This document shows, in pieces, positions 1 through 7,743 of a stretch of 64,000 nt of DNA. A model generated the notes under the pieces. The model saw only the letters and a program-made list of their open reading frames with translations. It was not told the origin of the DNA and searched no databases. The DNA is taken from positions 1 through 64,000 of the forward strand of contig NZ_JACSOI010000003.1 in assembly GCF_018728565.1 (NCBI RefSeq). The letters run 5' to 3'. Each line of letters starts with the position of its first letter. The first letter of the stretch is position 1. A program made the translations under genes and the position numbers. The stretch is from Zobellia russellii. GTDB taxonomy: Bacteria; Bacteroidota; Bacteroidia; Flavobacteriales; Flavobacteriaceae.

Positions 1-98
1 ACGTATTCACGGTGCACCTCCTGGAAGTTCCCGTCAAAAAGAAAGAACTTTTTGTTGGTCTTCCCGATATCGAATACCGCCGTTACTTTAGTTTTCAT
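1..98 (-). CDS. FGGY-family carbohydrate kinase, probable rhamnulokinase (5' end only)
   Basis: The ATG at 98 opens a reading frame that runs off the window edge after 32 codons. It encodes an N-terminus with AVFDIGKTNKK, the phosphate-1 (ATP-binding) strand-loop of the FGGY/actin-fold sugar kinases. It begins 10 bases after the stop of the rhamnose isomerase gene, in the same direction, as the third gene of an aldolase, isomerase, kinase operon. Rhamnulokinase, which phosphorylates L-rhamnulose before aldol cleavage, is the step missing from the other two genes, so this role is inferred from context. Only the first 32 residues are visible; family membership is fairly safe, substrate is inference. 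Confidence 0.75.
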   Translation of the reverse strand, partial: MKTKVTAVFDIGKTNKKFFLFDGNFQEVHREY

Positions 99-108
99 GG
101 TGTTGTGG

Positions 109-1389
109 TTATAGTCCGGATGCGACAGAGTCAGCGCCTCTTTCTTTAATTAAATTTTCTCTTACTTTTAATGATCGATAAGCGTCTAAAGGACTTAAAG
201 CTCCACCTCTGTTTAATCTTGCTCTTTCCAATAGAGGTCTAACATCCGTACGGTAGGCATCTTGAAGAATTTCTTGACATTTAACCACATCATGATTCAA
301 TTGTGCCTCGGTCAATAGTTTTTGGTCTACAAGTAGAGCTTTTGCGTGCGCCTCCTGTATGGCCTCTAAAGATTGAATCAAATCCTCTAATGGATCTTTT
401 ATGTTATGGCTGGCATCTATCATCCAAGCCGGATATGGATTTTGAGGATTATTTTCCATTCCATAAACCAACGCATTAAAAATCAAAAACAGGGCATAAG
501 GTTTAACACTACCAACGGTAAGGTCATCATCGCCATATTTGCTATCATTAAAATGGAAACCTCCCAGTTTACCCTTTAACATTAATGTAGAAACTATTTG
601 TTCAATATTGGTATTAGGTAAATGATGTCCCAAATCTACCAAGGTATATGCTTTATCTCCACATGCGTTGGCAAGCATGAATGAAGTTCCCCAATCTTGA
701 ATTACCGTACTATAAAAATTGGGCTCATAAGGCTTATATTCTATGAACATTTTCCAGTCCTCGGGAAGGGTTTTGTAGATATCCTTAAGGCTATCTTCTG
801 TATTTTGTAATGCAGATTGAAAGTTGGTCTGTCCAGGAAAATTAGAACCGTCCGCTAACCAAACCGTTAAACTTTTGGAACCTAGCTTATCTCCAATTTT
901 TATTACCTCTATATTATGAGCTACAGCCTGTTCGCGAGAAGCTTTACTTGTGTTGCTCAAAGAACCGAACTTATAACTTTCCTTACTGTCCTTTTGGTCC
1001 TGGAAGGTGTTGGAGTTGACAGCATCGAAGATAATATCGTGGGAATCTGCGAGATCCTTTATGGAATTGTAGTCCGTTGGAACATCCCATGGAATATGCA
1101 AAGATATGGCGCCCGCAGTTTGTGTAAGTGAATGAATCAGTCCCACATCGTCTATCTTCAGCTCTAGGCTAGAGGGTTCTCCTTGAAACCCGAAACGACC
1201 GAAGCGAGTACCGCCGGCCCCTAAGGCCCAACTGGGTATAGCTACTTGGAAGTCCTGTAATTTCTTGATAATTGCGTTAACGTCGTTCCCCTTGTTGGAA
1301 AGGGTATGTGCTAAAAAGTCGAAACGTTCATTGTGACCGGTGATTCCTTTTTGGTTGGCATCACCAAGCCGATTTTTATCTATTCTCAT
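109..1389 (-). CDS. rhaI: L-rhamnose isomerase, Pseudomonas stutzeri type (TIM barrel)
   Basis: Cytoplasmic isomerase converting L-rhamnose to L-rhamnulose. The 426-residue product closely follows the P. stutzeri enzyme as I remember it: VPSWALGAGGTRFGRF near the N-terminus, SLHIPWD, FDAVNSNTF, LTVWLADGSNFPGQ, YEPNFYSTVIQDWG, VDLGHHLPNTN and GGFHFNDSKYGDDDL. These contain the Glu, Asp and His metal ligands of the xylose-isomerase-like barrel. An upstream ATG at 1437 exists, but it lies inside a perfect hairpin (1416-1441); the ATG at 1389 gives a length and N-terminus like the family. It follows the aldolase/dehydrogenase gene and precedes the kinase, so it is the second gene of the catabolic operon. 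Confidence in function is high. Confidence 0.93.
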   Translation of the reverse strand: MRIDKNRLGDANQKGITGHNERFDFLAHTLSNKGNDVNAIIKKLQDFQVAIPSWALGAGGTRFGRFGFQGEPSSLELKIDDVGLIHSLTQTAGAISLHIPWDVPTDYNSIKDLADSHDIIFDAVNSNTFQDQKDSKESYKFGSLSNTSKASREQAVAHNIEVIKIGDKLGSKSLTVWLADGSNFPGQTNFQSALQNTEDSLKDIYKTLPEDWKMFIEYKPYEPNFYSTVIQDWGTSFMLANACGDKAYTLVDLGHHLPNTNIEQIVSTLMLKGKLGGFHFNDSKYGDDDLTVGSVKPYALFLIFNALVYGMENNPQNPYPAWMIDASHNIKDPLEDLIQSLEAIQEAHAKALLVDQKLLTEAQLNHDVVKCQEILQDAYRTDVRPLLERARLNRGGALSPLDAYRSLKVRENLIKERGADSVASGL

Positions 1390-1415
1390 AAAGTTCTTGA
1401 TTTTGGTAAAAATAC

Positions 1416-1441
1416 TTCCATGGGCCATACGGCCCATGGAA
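1416..1441 (-). other. Intercistronic perfect hairpin
   Basis: An 11-base inverted repeat (TTCCATGGGCC / GGCCCATGGAA) with a 4-base loop lies between the aldolase/dehydrogenase stop and the isomerase start. There is no clean T-tract on the minus strand beyond GTATTTTTACC. It could be a weak attenuator or an mRNA-processing or stability element that sets different levels of the two enzymes. It also argues against the upstream ATG at 1437 as the isomerase start. Confidence 0.6.
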
Positions 1442-1467
1442 ATAAAAACAAACTAACTCAAAACGAT

Positions 1468-3573
1468 CTATCTTACAAAGGCATTCGCCATACCCCCGTC
1501 CACATTGATGATGTTCCCTGTGGTCTTGTTCAATACGCCCACGCATGCAAATACCCCGTCCGCGATATCCTTGGGGTATATGATCTCGTTCAGGAGGTTG
1601 CGTTTGGCGTAATGTGCGGGAAGCTCCTCAACGGTGATCCCGTAGGCCTTTGCACGTCCCTCGGCCCAATCGCCTTCCCAGATCTTGCTGCCCACGATCA
1701 CCCCGTCCGGGTTTACGGTATTGACCTTTATTTTGTCGCCCCCCAGTTCCGCGGCCAATAGGCGCGCCATATGCTGCTGTGCGGCCTTCGCCGTTCCGTA
1801 GGCCACGTTGTTGGGCCCCGAAACCAGTCCGTTTTTACTGGCTATGCTAATGAAGTCCCCACCCAAATTTTGTTTACGCATAATGGCAACCGCCTGTTTC
1901 GCGAGTTCAAATTGCCCTTTTACCAAAACGTTTTGTAGGATGTCCCAATCTTTTTCCGTGGTATCTCCCAAAGGTTTTGAAATGGCCAGGCCTGCACTGT
2001 GCACAACGATATCGACACCTCCAAACTCCAAGCATGCTTTTTTGTAGGCATTTGCAATGGATTCGCTTTTGGTTACGTCGCAAACCGCATAGCTTGCCGT
2101 ATCCCTAGCGTAGGTGGCCACACCTTCTTTTAATCGGTCTTCGGCAATGTCGGTCAACACCACATTGGCACCTTCTTCGGCCAGTTTATCGGCAATGGCC
2201 TTGCCGATTCCTCCCCCTGCACCGGTAACCAAGGCTACTTTGCGTGACAAAGGCTTCTCTTTCGGCATTCGCTGTAGTTTAGCTTCTTCCAGCAACCAAT
2301 ATTCAATATCGAACGCTTCTTGTCGGGGCAAGGATGTGTATTCCGTAATGGCTTCGGCACCTCGCATTACATTAATGGCGTTTACATAAAATTCATTGGC
2401 AACACGGGTCGTCTGCTTGTTTTTGGCGAAACTGAACATACCTACCCCCGGATAGATAATTATAACGGGATTGGCATCTCTAACAGCAGGACTATTTTCG
2501 CGTTTATGGAGGTCGTAATACGATTGATATTCCTTTCGGTACTCTTCAAAGGCAGGTCTTAATTTGGCCAGCACGGCCTCGGTATCGGAAAGGTCTTCTT
2601 TGGCATCTAATTTTAATACCAAAGGCTGTATCTTAGTTCTCAAAAAGTGGTCTGGGCAAGAGGTGCCCATAGGAGCCAAGCGCTCCAAGTCATTGCTGTT
2701 AATGTACTCAAGAACAACATCACTATCGTTAAAATGCCCGATCATTCCGTTTTCGGAAGAACATAGTCCCCTTAACATAGGCATAAGCAGGGCGGCTTTT
2801 TCCAAACGCTCCTCTTTGCCCAGGCTTTCGATTTTTTGGCCTCCGAATACGCTTCCGTTGGCCTTGATTTTATTCTCTATATATTCCGAAGCCATTTCAA
2901 TGACCTCTAAACTGTTTATGTAACATTCATAAGAGGTATCCCCCCATGTGAAGAGACCATGGCTTCCCAAGACTATTCCACGTATTCCAGGATTGTCGTT
3001 CAGACATTTTTCCAGTTGGAGTCCCAAATCGAAACCGGGCCGTTGCCATGGAACCCAGCCCATGGTGTCTCCCCAGATTTCCTTGGTCACTTTTTCGCTA
3101 TCCTTTGCTGCGGCTACGGCAATTAGGGCATCGGGGTGCAAATGGTCAATATGTTTAAACGGAAGCAATCCGTGTAAAGGCGTATCTATAGAAGGGGCTT
3201 TGCTGTCTAGGTCATAAATGCAATGATTGAAAAGTCCGACCATACGGTCTTCATCTTCCAGACCGCCGTAGACGTTTTTTAGATTTCTCAACCTTTCGGT
3301 ATAAAGACCGGCTATGCCAGCTTTGGTCAAGGTTCCAATATCACCGCCCGAACCCTTGATCCACATCACTTCTACCTCCTCATTGGTCAGTGGATCCTTT
3401 TCAACGGTCTTACAACTTGTATTTCCTCCGCCGTAATTGGTGATCCTTAAGTCCGCACCTAGAATATTGGATCGATAAAGAAATAAGGCGACCTGGTCAT
3501 CACCTAGGGCTGCAGCTTTCTCTTCGTCCCATAGATAATCGACATACTTGAATTGTTGTGTTGTATTTTTCAT
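1468..3573 (-). CDS. Bifunctional L-rhamnulose-1-phosphate aldolase / L-lactaldehyde dehydrogenase
   Basis: Cytoplasmic fusion enzyme that cleaves rhamnulose-1-phosphate to DHAP and L-lactaldehyde and oxidises the aldehyde. Residues about 1-400 form a class II aldolase/adducin domain (IKGSGGDIGTL and the metal-binding HLHPDAL). Residues about 435-701 form a short-chain dehydrogenase (nucleotide loop TGAGGGIG, catalytic YGTAKAA). The roughly 700-residue length is normal for the RhaEW-type family. The ATG at 3573 is preferred: the -7 box of its promoter lies at 3598-3605, so a start at 3600 would precede transcription. It is the first gene of the aldolase, isomerase, kinase operon and is driven by the shared repeat promoter at 3598-3643. 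A simple short-chain dehydrogenase of another substrate range is the only alternative for the C-terminal half. Confidence 0.93.
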   Translation of the reverse strand: MKNTTQQFKYVDYLWDEEKAAALGDDQVALFLYRSNILGADLRITNYGGGNTSCKTVEKDPLTNEEVEVMWIKGSGGDIGTLTKAGIAGLYTERLRNLKNVYGGLEDEDRMVGLFNHCIYDLDSKAPSIDTPLHGLLPFKHIDHLHPDALIAVAAAKDSEKVTKEIWGDTMGWVPWQRPGFDLGLQLEKCLNDNPGIRGIVLGSHGLFTWGDTSYECYINSLEVIEMASEYIENKIKANGSVFGGQKIESLGKEERLEKAALLMPMLRGLCSSENGMIGHFNDSDVVLEYINSNDLERLAPMGTSCPDHFLRTKIQPLVLKLDAKEDLSDTEAVLAKLRPAFEEYRKEYQSYYDLHKRENSPAVRDANPVIIIYPGVGMFSFAKNKQTTRVANEFYVNAINVMRGAEAITEYTSLPRQEAFDIEYWLLEEAKLQRMPKEKPLSRKVALVTGAGGGIGKAIADKLAEEGANVVLTDIAEDRLKEGVATYARDTASYAVCDVTKSESIANAYKKACLEFGGVDIVVHSAGLAISKPLGDTTEKDWDILQNVLVKGQFELAKQAVAIMRKQNLGGDFISIASKNGLVSGPNNVAYGTAKAAQQHMARLLAAELGGDKIKVNTVNPDGVIVGSKIWEGDWAEGRAKAYGITVEELPAHYAKRNLLNEIIYPKDIADGVFACVGVLNKTTGNIINVDGGMANAFVR

Positions 3574-3597
3574 TTGAAGGGTTATTATGTTTGGTAG

Positions 3598-3643
3598 CAA
3601 AAGTAGATTATGATGGAAAGCTTTGTGTCCTGTACTGTACCGT
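3598..3643 (-). promoter_or_regulatory. Shared decamer-repeat promoter, rhamnose catabolic operon (site A)
   Basis: On the minus strand the sequence reads ACGGTAC-AGT-ACAGGAC, then exactly 21 bases, then TACTTTTG (3605-3598), a perfect TAnnTTTG -7 box. The two 7-base half-sites are direct repeats with a 10-base period. There is no separate -33 TTG element; the proximal half-site occupies that position, as expected for an activator touching RNA polymerase. The same arrangement recurs at seven other promoters in the window. Confidence 0.8.
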
Positions 3644-3669
3644 TCAGTGAAAAAATAAACTGGTTTTTC

Positions 3670-3701
3670 TTGTAAATTATCAAATTACATCTTTATTATT
3701 G
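3670..3701 (+). promoter_or_regulatory. Possible promoter of the GntR regulator gene
   Basis: TTG at 3670-3672 and TATTATTG at 3694-3701 (one mismatch to TAnnTTTG) are separated by 21 bases and lie about 40 bases before the regulator start. No decamer repeat faces this way, so the regulator is probably expressed independently of the regulon. The match is weak on its own. Confidence 0.35.
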
Positions 3702-3742
3702 CTCTATTATGTGTCAACGCAATCATAAAGAGAAAAAGCCTT

Positions 3743-4795
3743 TTGACGATGAATATATTTGAGTTTATTAAGATCAATGAGAATTCAAGAGTTCCAAAGT
3801 ACAAACAAATTGTGGACTCGATAATTTATAATATTTCCGCAGGCAATTTAAAGATGGATGATAAAATACCATCTATCAATAGATTCAGTGAAGAATACCT
3901 ACTTTCAAGAGATACGGTAGAAAAGGCATATAGTATTTTAAGGGAGCGTAAAGTCATTGTCTCTATTAGGGGAAAAGGGTATTATATAGCCAGGACCAAA
4001 TTAATTTCAAAGGTTAATATCCTCTTTTTAATTAATAAATTGAGTTCGTATAAGATGAGAATCTATAATTCTTTTGTCAATAGTATCGGAGGGAAGGCAC
4101 ACACAAATCTTTTCATATACCATTGTGAAGAAGAACTTTTTTTGAATCTGTTGGAAAAAAATAGAAATGCATATGATTACTATGTCATTATGCCTCATTT
4201 TAAGACCGAGAAATTAAAACATACAAGTAGTACCCCTGAAGTAATCAAGTCTATAAATGACATTCCCAAAGAGAAGTTAGTCATAATGGATAATTTGATA
4301 ACCGAAGTAAAGGGTAACTATATTGAAGTGTATCAAGATTTTGAGGACGACATTTATAATGCCCTAAAAAAGGGTTTTAATAAAATTTCGAAGTATGAAA
4401 AAATGATTATTACCTATCCCCAAGAGTCTGTTTATCCCTATCCAAAAAGAATATTACACGGGTTTAGGAAATTTTGCAGTGAGCATTCTATAGATTTTGA
4501 AGTGTTGGACGAAATCTATGACGATATGATCTTAAAAAAAGGTGACTTATTTATAACTATAAGTGAGTCTGATTTAGTTAATCTTGTTAATCAAATAAGG
4601 AACCAAGAATTTGATCTTGGTAATGATATCGGCGTTATATCCTATAATGATACCCCTTTGAAACAATTGCTGGGGATTACCTGTATTTCAACTGATTTTA
4701 AGGCAATGGGGGAAACTGCCGCCCACATGATTATGGATAAGAAAAATGGGAAAGTTAAAAACCCATTTCATTTTATAGATAGAAATTCTATTTAA
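3743..4795 (+). CDS. GntR-family regulator with LacI/PBP1-like sugar-binding domain
   Basis: A 350-residue transcription factor. Residues about 10-78 form a GntR winged helix (PKYKQIVDSIIYNISAG, DKIPSINRFSEEYLLSRDTVEKAY, RGKGYYI). Residues about 83-350 resemble a periplasmic-binding-protein type I effector domain ending in IGVISYNDTPLKQLLGITCIST, TDFKAMGETAAHMI. The layout is that of AraR-type regulators, which sense a sugar in the cytoplasm. It is transcribed divergently from the rhamnose catabolic operon and sits next to site A, so it is a candidate regulator of the decamer-repeat regulon, with L-rhamnose or a catabolite as effector. Two cautions apply: GntR proteins usually prefer palindromes, while the sites here are direct repeats, and an AraC protein is encoded at 54997. 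Function as a sugar-responsive regulator is well supported; its targets are inferred. Confidence 0.85.
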   Translation: MTMNIFEFIKINENSRVPKYKQIVDSIIYNISAGNLKMDDKIPSINRFSEEYLLSRDTVEKAYSILRERKVIVSIRGKGYYIARTKLISKVNILFLINKLSSYKMRIYNSFVNSIGGKAHTNLFIYHCEEELFLNLLEKNRNAYDYYVIMPHFKTEKLKHTSSTPEVIKSINDIPKEKLVIMDNLITEVKGNYIEVYQDFEDDIYNALKKGFNKISKYEKMIITYPQESVYPYPKRILHGFRKFCSEHSIDFEVLDEIYDDMILKKGDLFITISESDLVNLVNQIRNQEFDLGNDIGVISYNDTPLKQLLGITCISTDFKAMGETAAHMIMDKKNGKVKNPFHFIDRNSI

Positions 4796-5539
4796 TCTAA
4801 ACTTGCTATCTAATAAAATCGACACCAATAGCACCATTTCAACCATGTAAAGAAGTTGTTGAGAGATGCGAAGGTCTTTTGGCATGTCAATATTTTTTTC
4901 AAACTTTTTGCTTGCATAGATTCTAAATCAAGCTAATTTTTATAACAACTTTTGGCATTTGGTTTTTTTTTATGTCGCATTACGTTCCACACTGCGTTAG
5001 TATGGCAAGGGGGAGATTTTCTTGGCCACGGGGTAAAGTGCGGTGATATTACTTCCATGGCCTATTTGGTTTATGTTTTTTAATAAGTGTGAGCTGTAGC
5101 ATATATTCGTTCTTTTATGCAAGGGCAAGCACCCTCCCTCATATTTCTTCGTTGTTAATAGATGAACCTATTCAATCGTAAAAAGGTCTGTTTTTCAACA
5201 TTTTATTACTGGTAGGGGCATTAAGGTTTAGGTTAACTTTTTGTAAATCAGGGTAAATAGATTTGCGTGTTATGTGAATTATTTGAAAACCTCGTTTGCT
5301 TTGTGATTTTCTCGAGATTGCCGCCCCTATTTTAGCGAACAGTATAGAACAGGATGGTAGTTTAAAAATCTGAACCTAGATTAGCTGGAATTTAATAGCC
5401 TGTTATAGGTGCATTCTTCTTGTTGTTTTCTTTTCTGAGATGGTGCGTTGAAGATAATTTGTTACGCTTCAATGTTCGGTTTTATTCAAATAGGAAAATA
5501 ATCTTATACGCGATAAAATTATAATCAAATATCATTAAA
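4796..5539. other. Long intergenic region with one recognised promoter
   Basis: This 744-base gap holds the decamer-repeat promoter J (5339-5384). A TAGATTTG box at 5258-5265 matches TAnnTTTG but has no convincing -33 partner. I see no convincing gene, RNA gene or terminator in 4796-5338; short frames on either strand look like noise. A decayed gene or an unannotated small RNA cannot be excluded. Confidence 0.4.
5339..5384 (+). promoter_or_regulatory. Shared decamer-repeat promoter, sulfatase at 5540 (site J)
   Basis: ACAGTAT-AGA-ACAGGAT occupies 5339-5355 and is followed after exactly 21 bases by TAGATTAG (5377-5384), one mismatch from TAnnTTTG. The leader to the sulfatase start is about 150 bases. 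Orientation and spacing match the other seven members. Confidence 0.7.
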
Positions 5540-7240
5540 ATGACGGAATTTAAATCGATAGTTATATGCTTATTCCTTTTTGTAATAATGGGATGCAGGG
5601 GCACAACCGAGGAAAAAACGACAGAAGAAGTGATTAGAACAAAACCTAATATCATCTTTATCTTAGCGGATGATTACGGTATAATGGATAGTCAGGCTTA
5701 TGCGCGCAAATTCTCCGGGGCCAATACGTCTGAAATGTATTATGAGACACCTAATATAGATAGATTGGTAAAAGAAGGAGTAGCCTTTAGTCAGGCCTAT
5801 GCCAATCAATTGTGTTCACCTACACGGGCTAGCATTATGACAGGTAAGTACGCCAGCCGTCTAGGCTTTACCACGGCCATGCCGCCAAGGGAAACCTATT
5901 ACAATCAAAATTTGCCGGTGCCAGATGGTTATTATGCGAATGACGTTTTAGAGCACAAAGACCCTATTGCTATTGAACAGGCTTTGGAAAATGGTATTTC
6001 AAATTCAGCGGTACCGGCTGGTTCGATTCTAGACAGCGGTCAGGATGAAGTTTCCATAGCAGAGGCTTTACAAGCGTATCATTCCGCTTTTATTGGGAAA
6101 TGGCATATTGGTGGTTTTGGAGCAAAAGGGTACCAACCTTCAAACCAAGGTTTTGAGCCTTTAGCTTGGTTTGATGCCGGCGGTTCTGTGTATTACGATT
6201 GGAAAAAAGGTTGGAATAATAAAGAAAAGACCCTATTTCCTAAAATGCCACAGGAATTTTCAGAAATAGGGGATTCCGGACGTGAAACAGGTGAAGATTA
6301 TTTAACGAACGACCTTACTGTTCAAGCTTTGAATTATATTGATAAAAGGTCAAAAATAAAAGAAGAACCTTTCTTTCTCTATTTTTCGCATTTTGCCGTA
6401 CACTCTCCTTACCAGGGTAAGGAAGATGAAATAAATTACTTTAAAAATAAAGCAACTAAAGGATGGAACAATCATAAGGATCCAATTTATGCTTCTATGA
6501 TTAAAACCTTGGATTGGTCAGTTGGTCAAATCTTGAAAAAACTTGAAGAAACAGGTCTTGATGAAAATACACTGATTATTTTTATGTCTGATAACGGAGG
6601 TATAGATTCTAAAATTACACCAAGGGGAGAAGGTACGGATAATAGCCCATTTTTAGGAGGTAAAGCCTGTCTTACCGAAGGGGGTATTAGGGTGCCACTT
6701 ATTTTTAGATGGAAAGGAAAATTAAAGAAAGGTCAATGGGTAGATGTTCCTGTTGACTGCACAGATATCTACCCCACTATTTTAGATGTTGCTGGTTACG
6801 ATTCAAAATCTATTTCCAAAGCTAATTCCTTAGATGGGCAGAGCCTTTTAGGCTTATTGGCAGATACCGAAAACAAAGAGAATACATATAACAAAACAAC
6901 ACATTATTGGCATTATCCCTTTAATGTTATTTACAATAGTCCCTATGAGCCTTACGCGCTTACACCTCATTCTGCAATACGTGATGGGGATTATAAGTTA
7001 ATATTTGATTGGTACGGGCGATTGCATCTATATAATATAGCCAAGGATCCCTTTGAGCGAAATGATTTGGCCTTAGACAACGAAAATTTACGAGAGCAAC
7101 TTTTTGATAAGTTGATGGTCTGGATTACAGCAAATGTTGAAAAACGATATTGGCCCTCGATTAACCCTGATTATAATGCGGCCAAAGAAGTTAGAAAAGA
7201 CCCTTTTCAAGATTTGTTCTCTGTCTATGTAAAACATTAG
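5540..7240 (+). CDS. S1-type (formylglycine) sulfatase, lipoprotein
   Basis: Arylsulfatase-fold enzyme predicted to remove sulfate esters from polysaccharide or oligosaccharide. The signal peptide ends in a lipobox (IMGC, Cys19). NIIFILADDYG carries metal-binding acidic residues, Cys92 in CSPTRASIMTG is the residue converted to formylglycine, and FIGKWHIGG and FMSDNGG are further active-site strands. Its 566 residues are within the family range; an insertion follows the first metal motif (about residues 49-70). It stands alone behind promoter J, between the regulator and the SusC1/D1 operon. The S1 subfamily and the sulfate position attacked cannot be read from the sequence. A sulfatase-maturing enzyme is not encoded in this window. 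Confidence 0.93.
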   Translation: MTEFKSIVICLFLFVIMGCRGTTEEKTTEEVIRTKPNIIFILADDYGIMDSQAYARKFSGANTSEMYYETPNIDRLVKEGVAFSQAYANQLCSPTRASIMTGKYASRLGFTTAMPPRETYYNQNLPVPDGYYANDVLEHKDPIAIEQALENGISNSAVPAGSILDSGQDEVSIAEALQAYHSAFIGKWHIGGFGAKGYQPSNQGFEPLAWFDAGGSVYYDWKKGWNNKEKTLFPKMPQEFSEIGDSGRETGEDYLTNDLTVQALNYIDKRSKIKEEPFFLYFSHFAVHSPYQGKEDEINYFKNKATKGWNNHKDPIYASMIKTLDWSVGQILKKLEETGLDENTLIIFMSDNGGIDSKITPRGEGTDNSPFLGGKACLTEGGIRVPLIFRWKGKLKKGQWVDVPVDCTDIYPTILDVAGYDSKSISKANSLDGQSLLGLLADTENKENTYNKTTHYWHYPFNVIYNSPYEPYALTPHSAIRDGDYKLIFDWYGRLHLYNIAKDPFERNDLALDNENLREQLFDKLMVWITANVEKRYWPSINPDYNAAKEVRKDPFQDLFSVYVKH

Positions 7241-7610
7241 GGGCCAAATTCCTTTCCGTTTACCCTTAAGATTTGATGTTTTAGAATAGAACTTTTTCAT
7301 CATTGACTTTTGTGTACTTCAGGTGTGCGAAATTTAATAAATATAATAATGCTGTAGACGAGACCAATGTCATTTGAGTATCAATCAGGAAGTTAGAATT
7401 ATAGGTTGGTATTACAGTATTAGAAAATTTAGTACACGTCAATTTTGTCCAACAGATAAAGTTGGAAATTTACTATGGGATACGTTATTATATGAATTTT
7501 AGAAATAAGAAAAAAAGTTGGGTCTAAGCTTAATTTGGTTGAAGTTAGTAGTATTTGCTGGTTTTTATAGGGTTGAACAGAGGAGATTTGAATCTGTTTT
7601 AACATGTTAA

Positions 7611-7676
7611 ACAGGACAGTACAGGACACCACAGCATGGTACAGGATGAGTTCTAATAATCACCCGCATACATTTG
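7611..7676 (+). promoter_or_regulatory. Four-fold decamer array and promoter of SusC1/SusD1 (site B)
   Basis: Four 7-base units start at 7611, 7621, 7631 and 7641: ACAGGAC, ACAGGAC, ACAGCAT, ACAGGAT, each separated by 3 bases, so the period is exactly 10. The last unit is followed after 21 bases by TACATTTG (7669-7676), a perfect TAnnTTTG box. This is the strongest member of the family and the only one with four units, suggesting cooperative binding and the tightest or highest induction. Confidence 0.85.
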
Positions 7677-7682
7677 AAGATG

Positions 7683-7710
7683 CCTTAAAATATCGCTCAA
7701 TATTTTAAGG
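7683..7710 (+). other. 5' leader hairpin of susC1 mRNA
   Basis: CCTTAAAATAT and ATATTTTAAGG form a perfect 11-base stem with loop CGCTCA. The stem begins 6 bases after the -7 box, so it would sit at the very 5' end of the SusC1 transcript. A role in mRNA stability or as an RNA-binding target is inference. Confidence 0.6.
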
Positions 7711-7743
7711 ATTGTATATAACTCAACTAAATAATTCTACATT

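Larger units (their letters stand above)
7241..7743. other. Intergenic region and leader upstream of SusC1
   Basis: This 503-base gap carries the four-repeat promoter B (7611-7676) and a leader hairpin (7683-7710). I see no gene or recognisable element in 7241-7610; a short minus-strand frame at 7429-7632 overlaps the promoter and has no recognisable product. Confidence 0.5.

Noticed and set aside
4688-4885. Minus-strand open frame of 65 codons overlapping the regulator end
   Set aside because: Mostly antisense to the GntR gene, with no family resemblance; treated as a shadow frame.
5258-5265. TAGATTTG as a separate promoter in the gap before the first sulfatase
   Set aside because: Perfect -7 box by itself, but no -33 element or repeat at proper distance and no gene directly downstream.
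7429-7632. Minus-strand open frame of 67 codons before SusC1
   Set aside because: It overlaps the decamer array, has no recognisable product or signal and is opposite to the operon; treated as chance.
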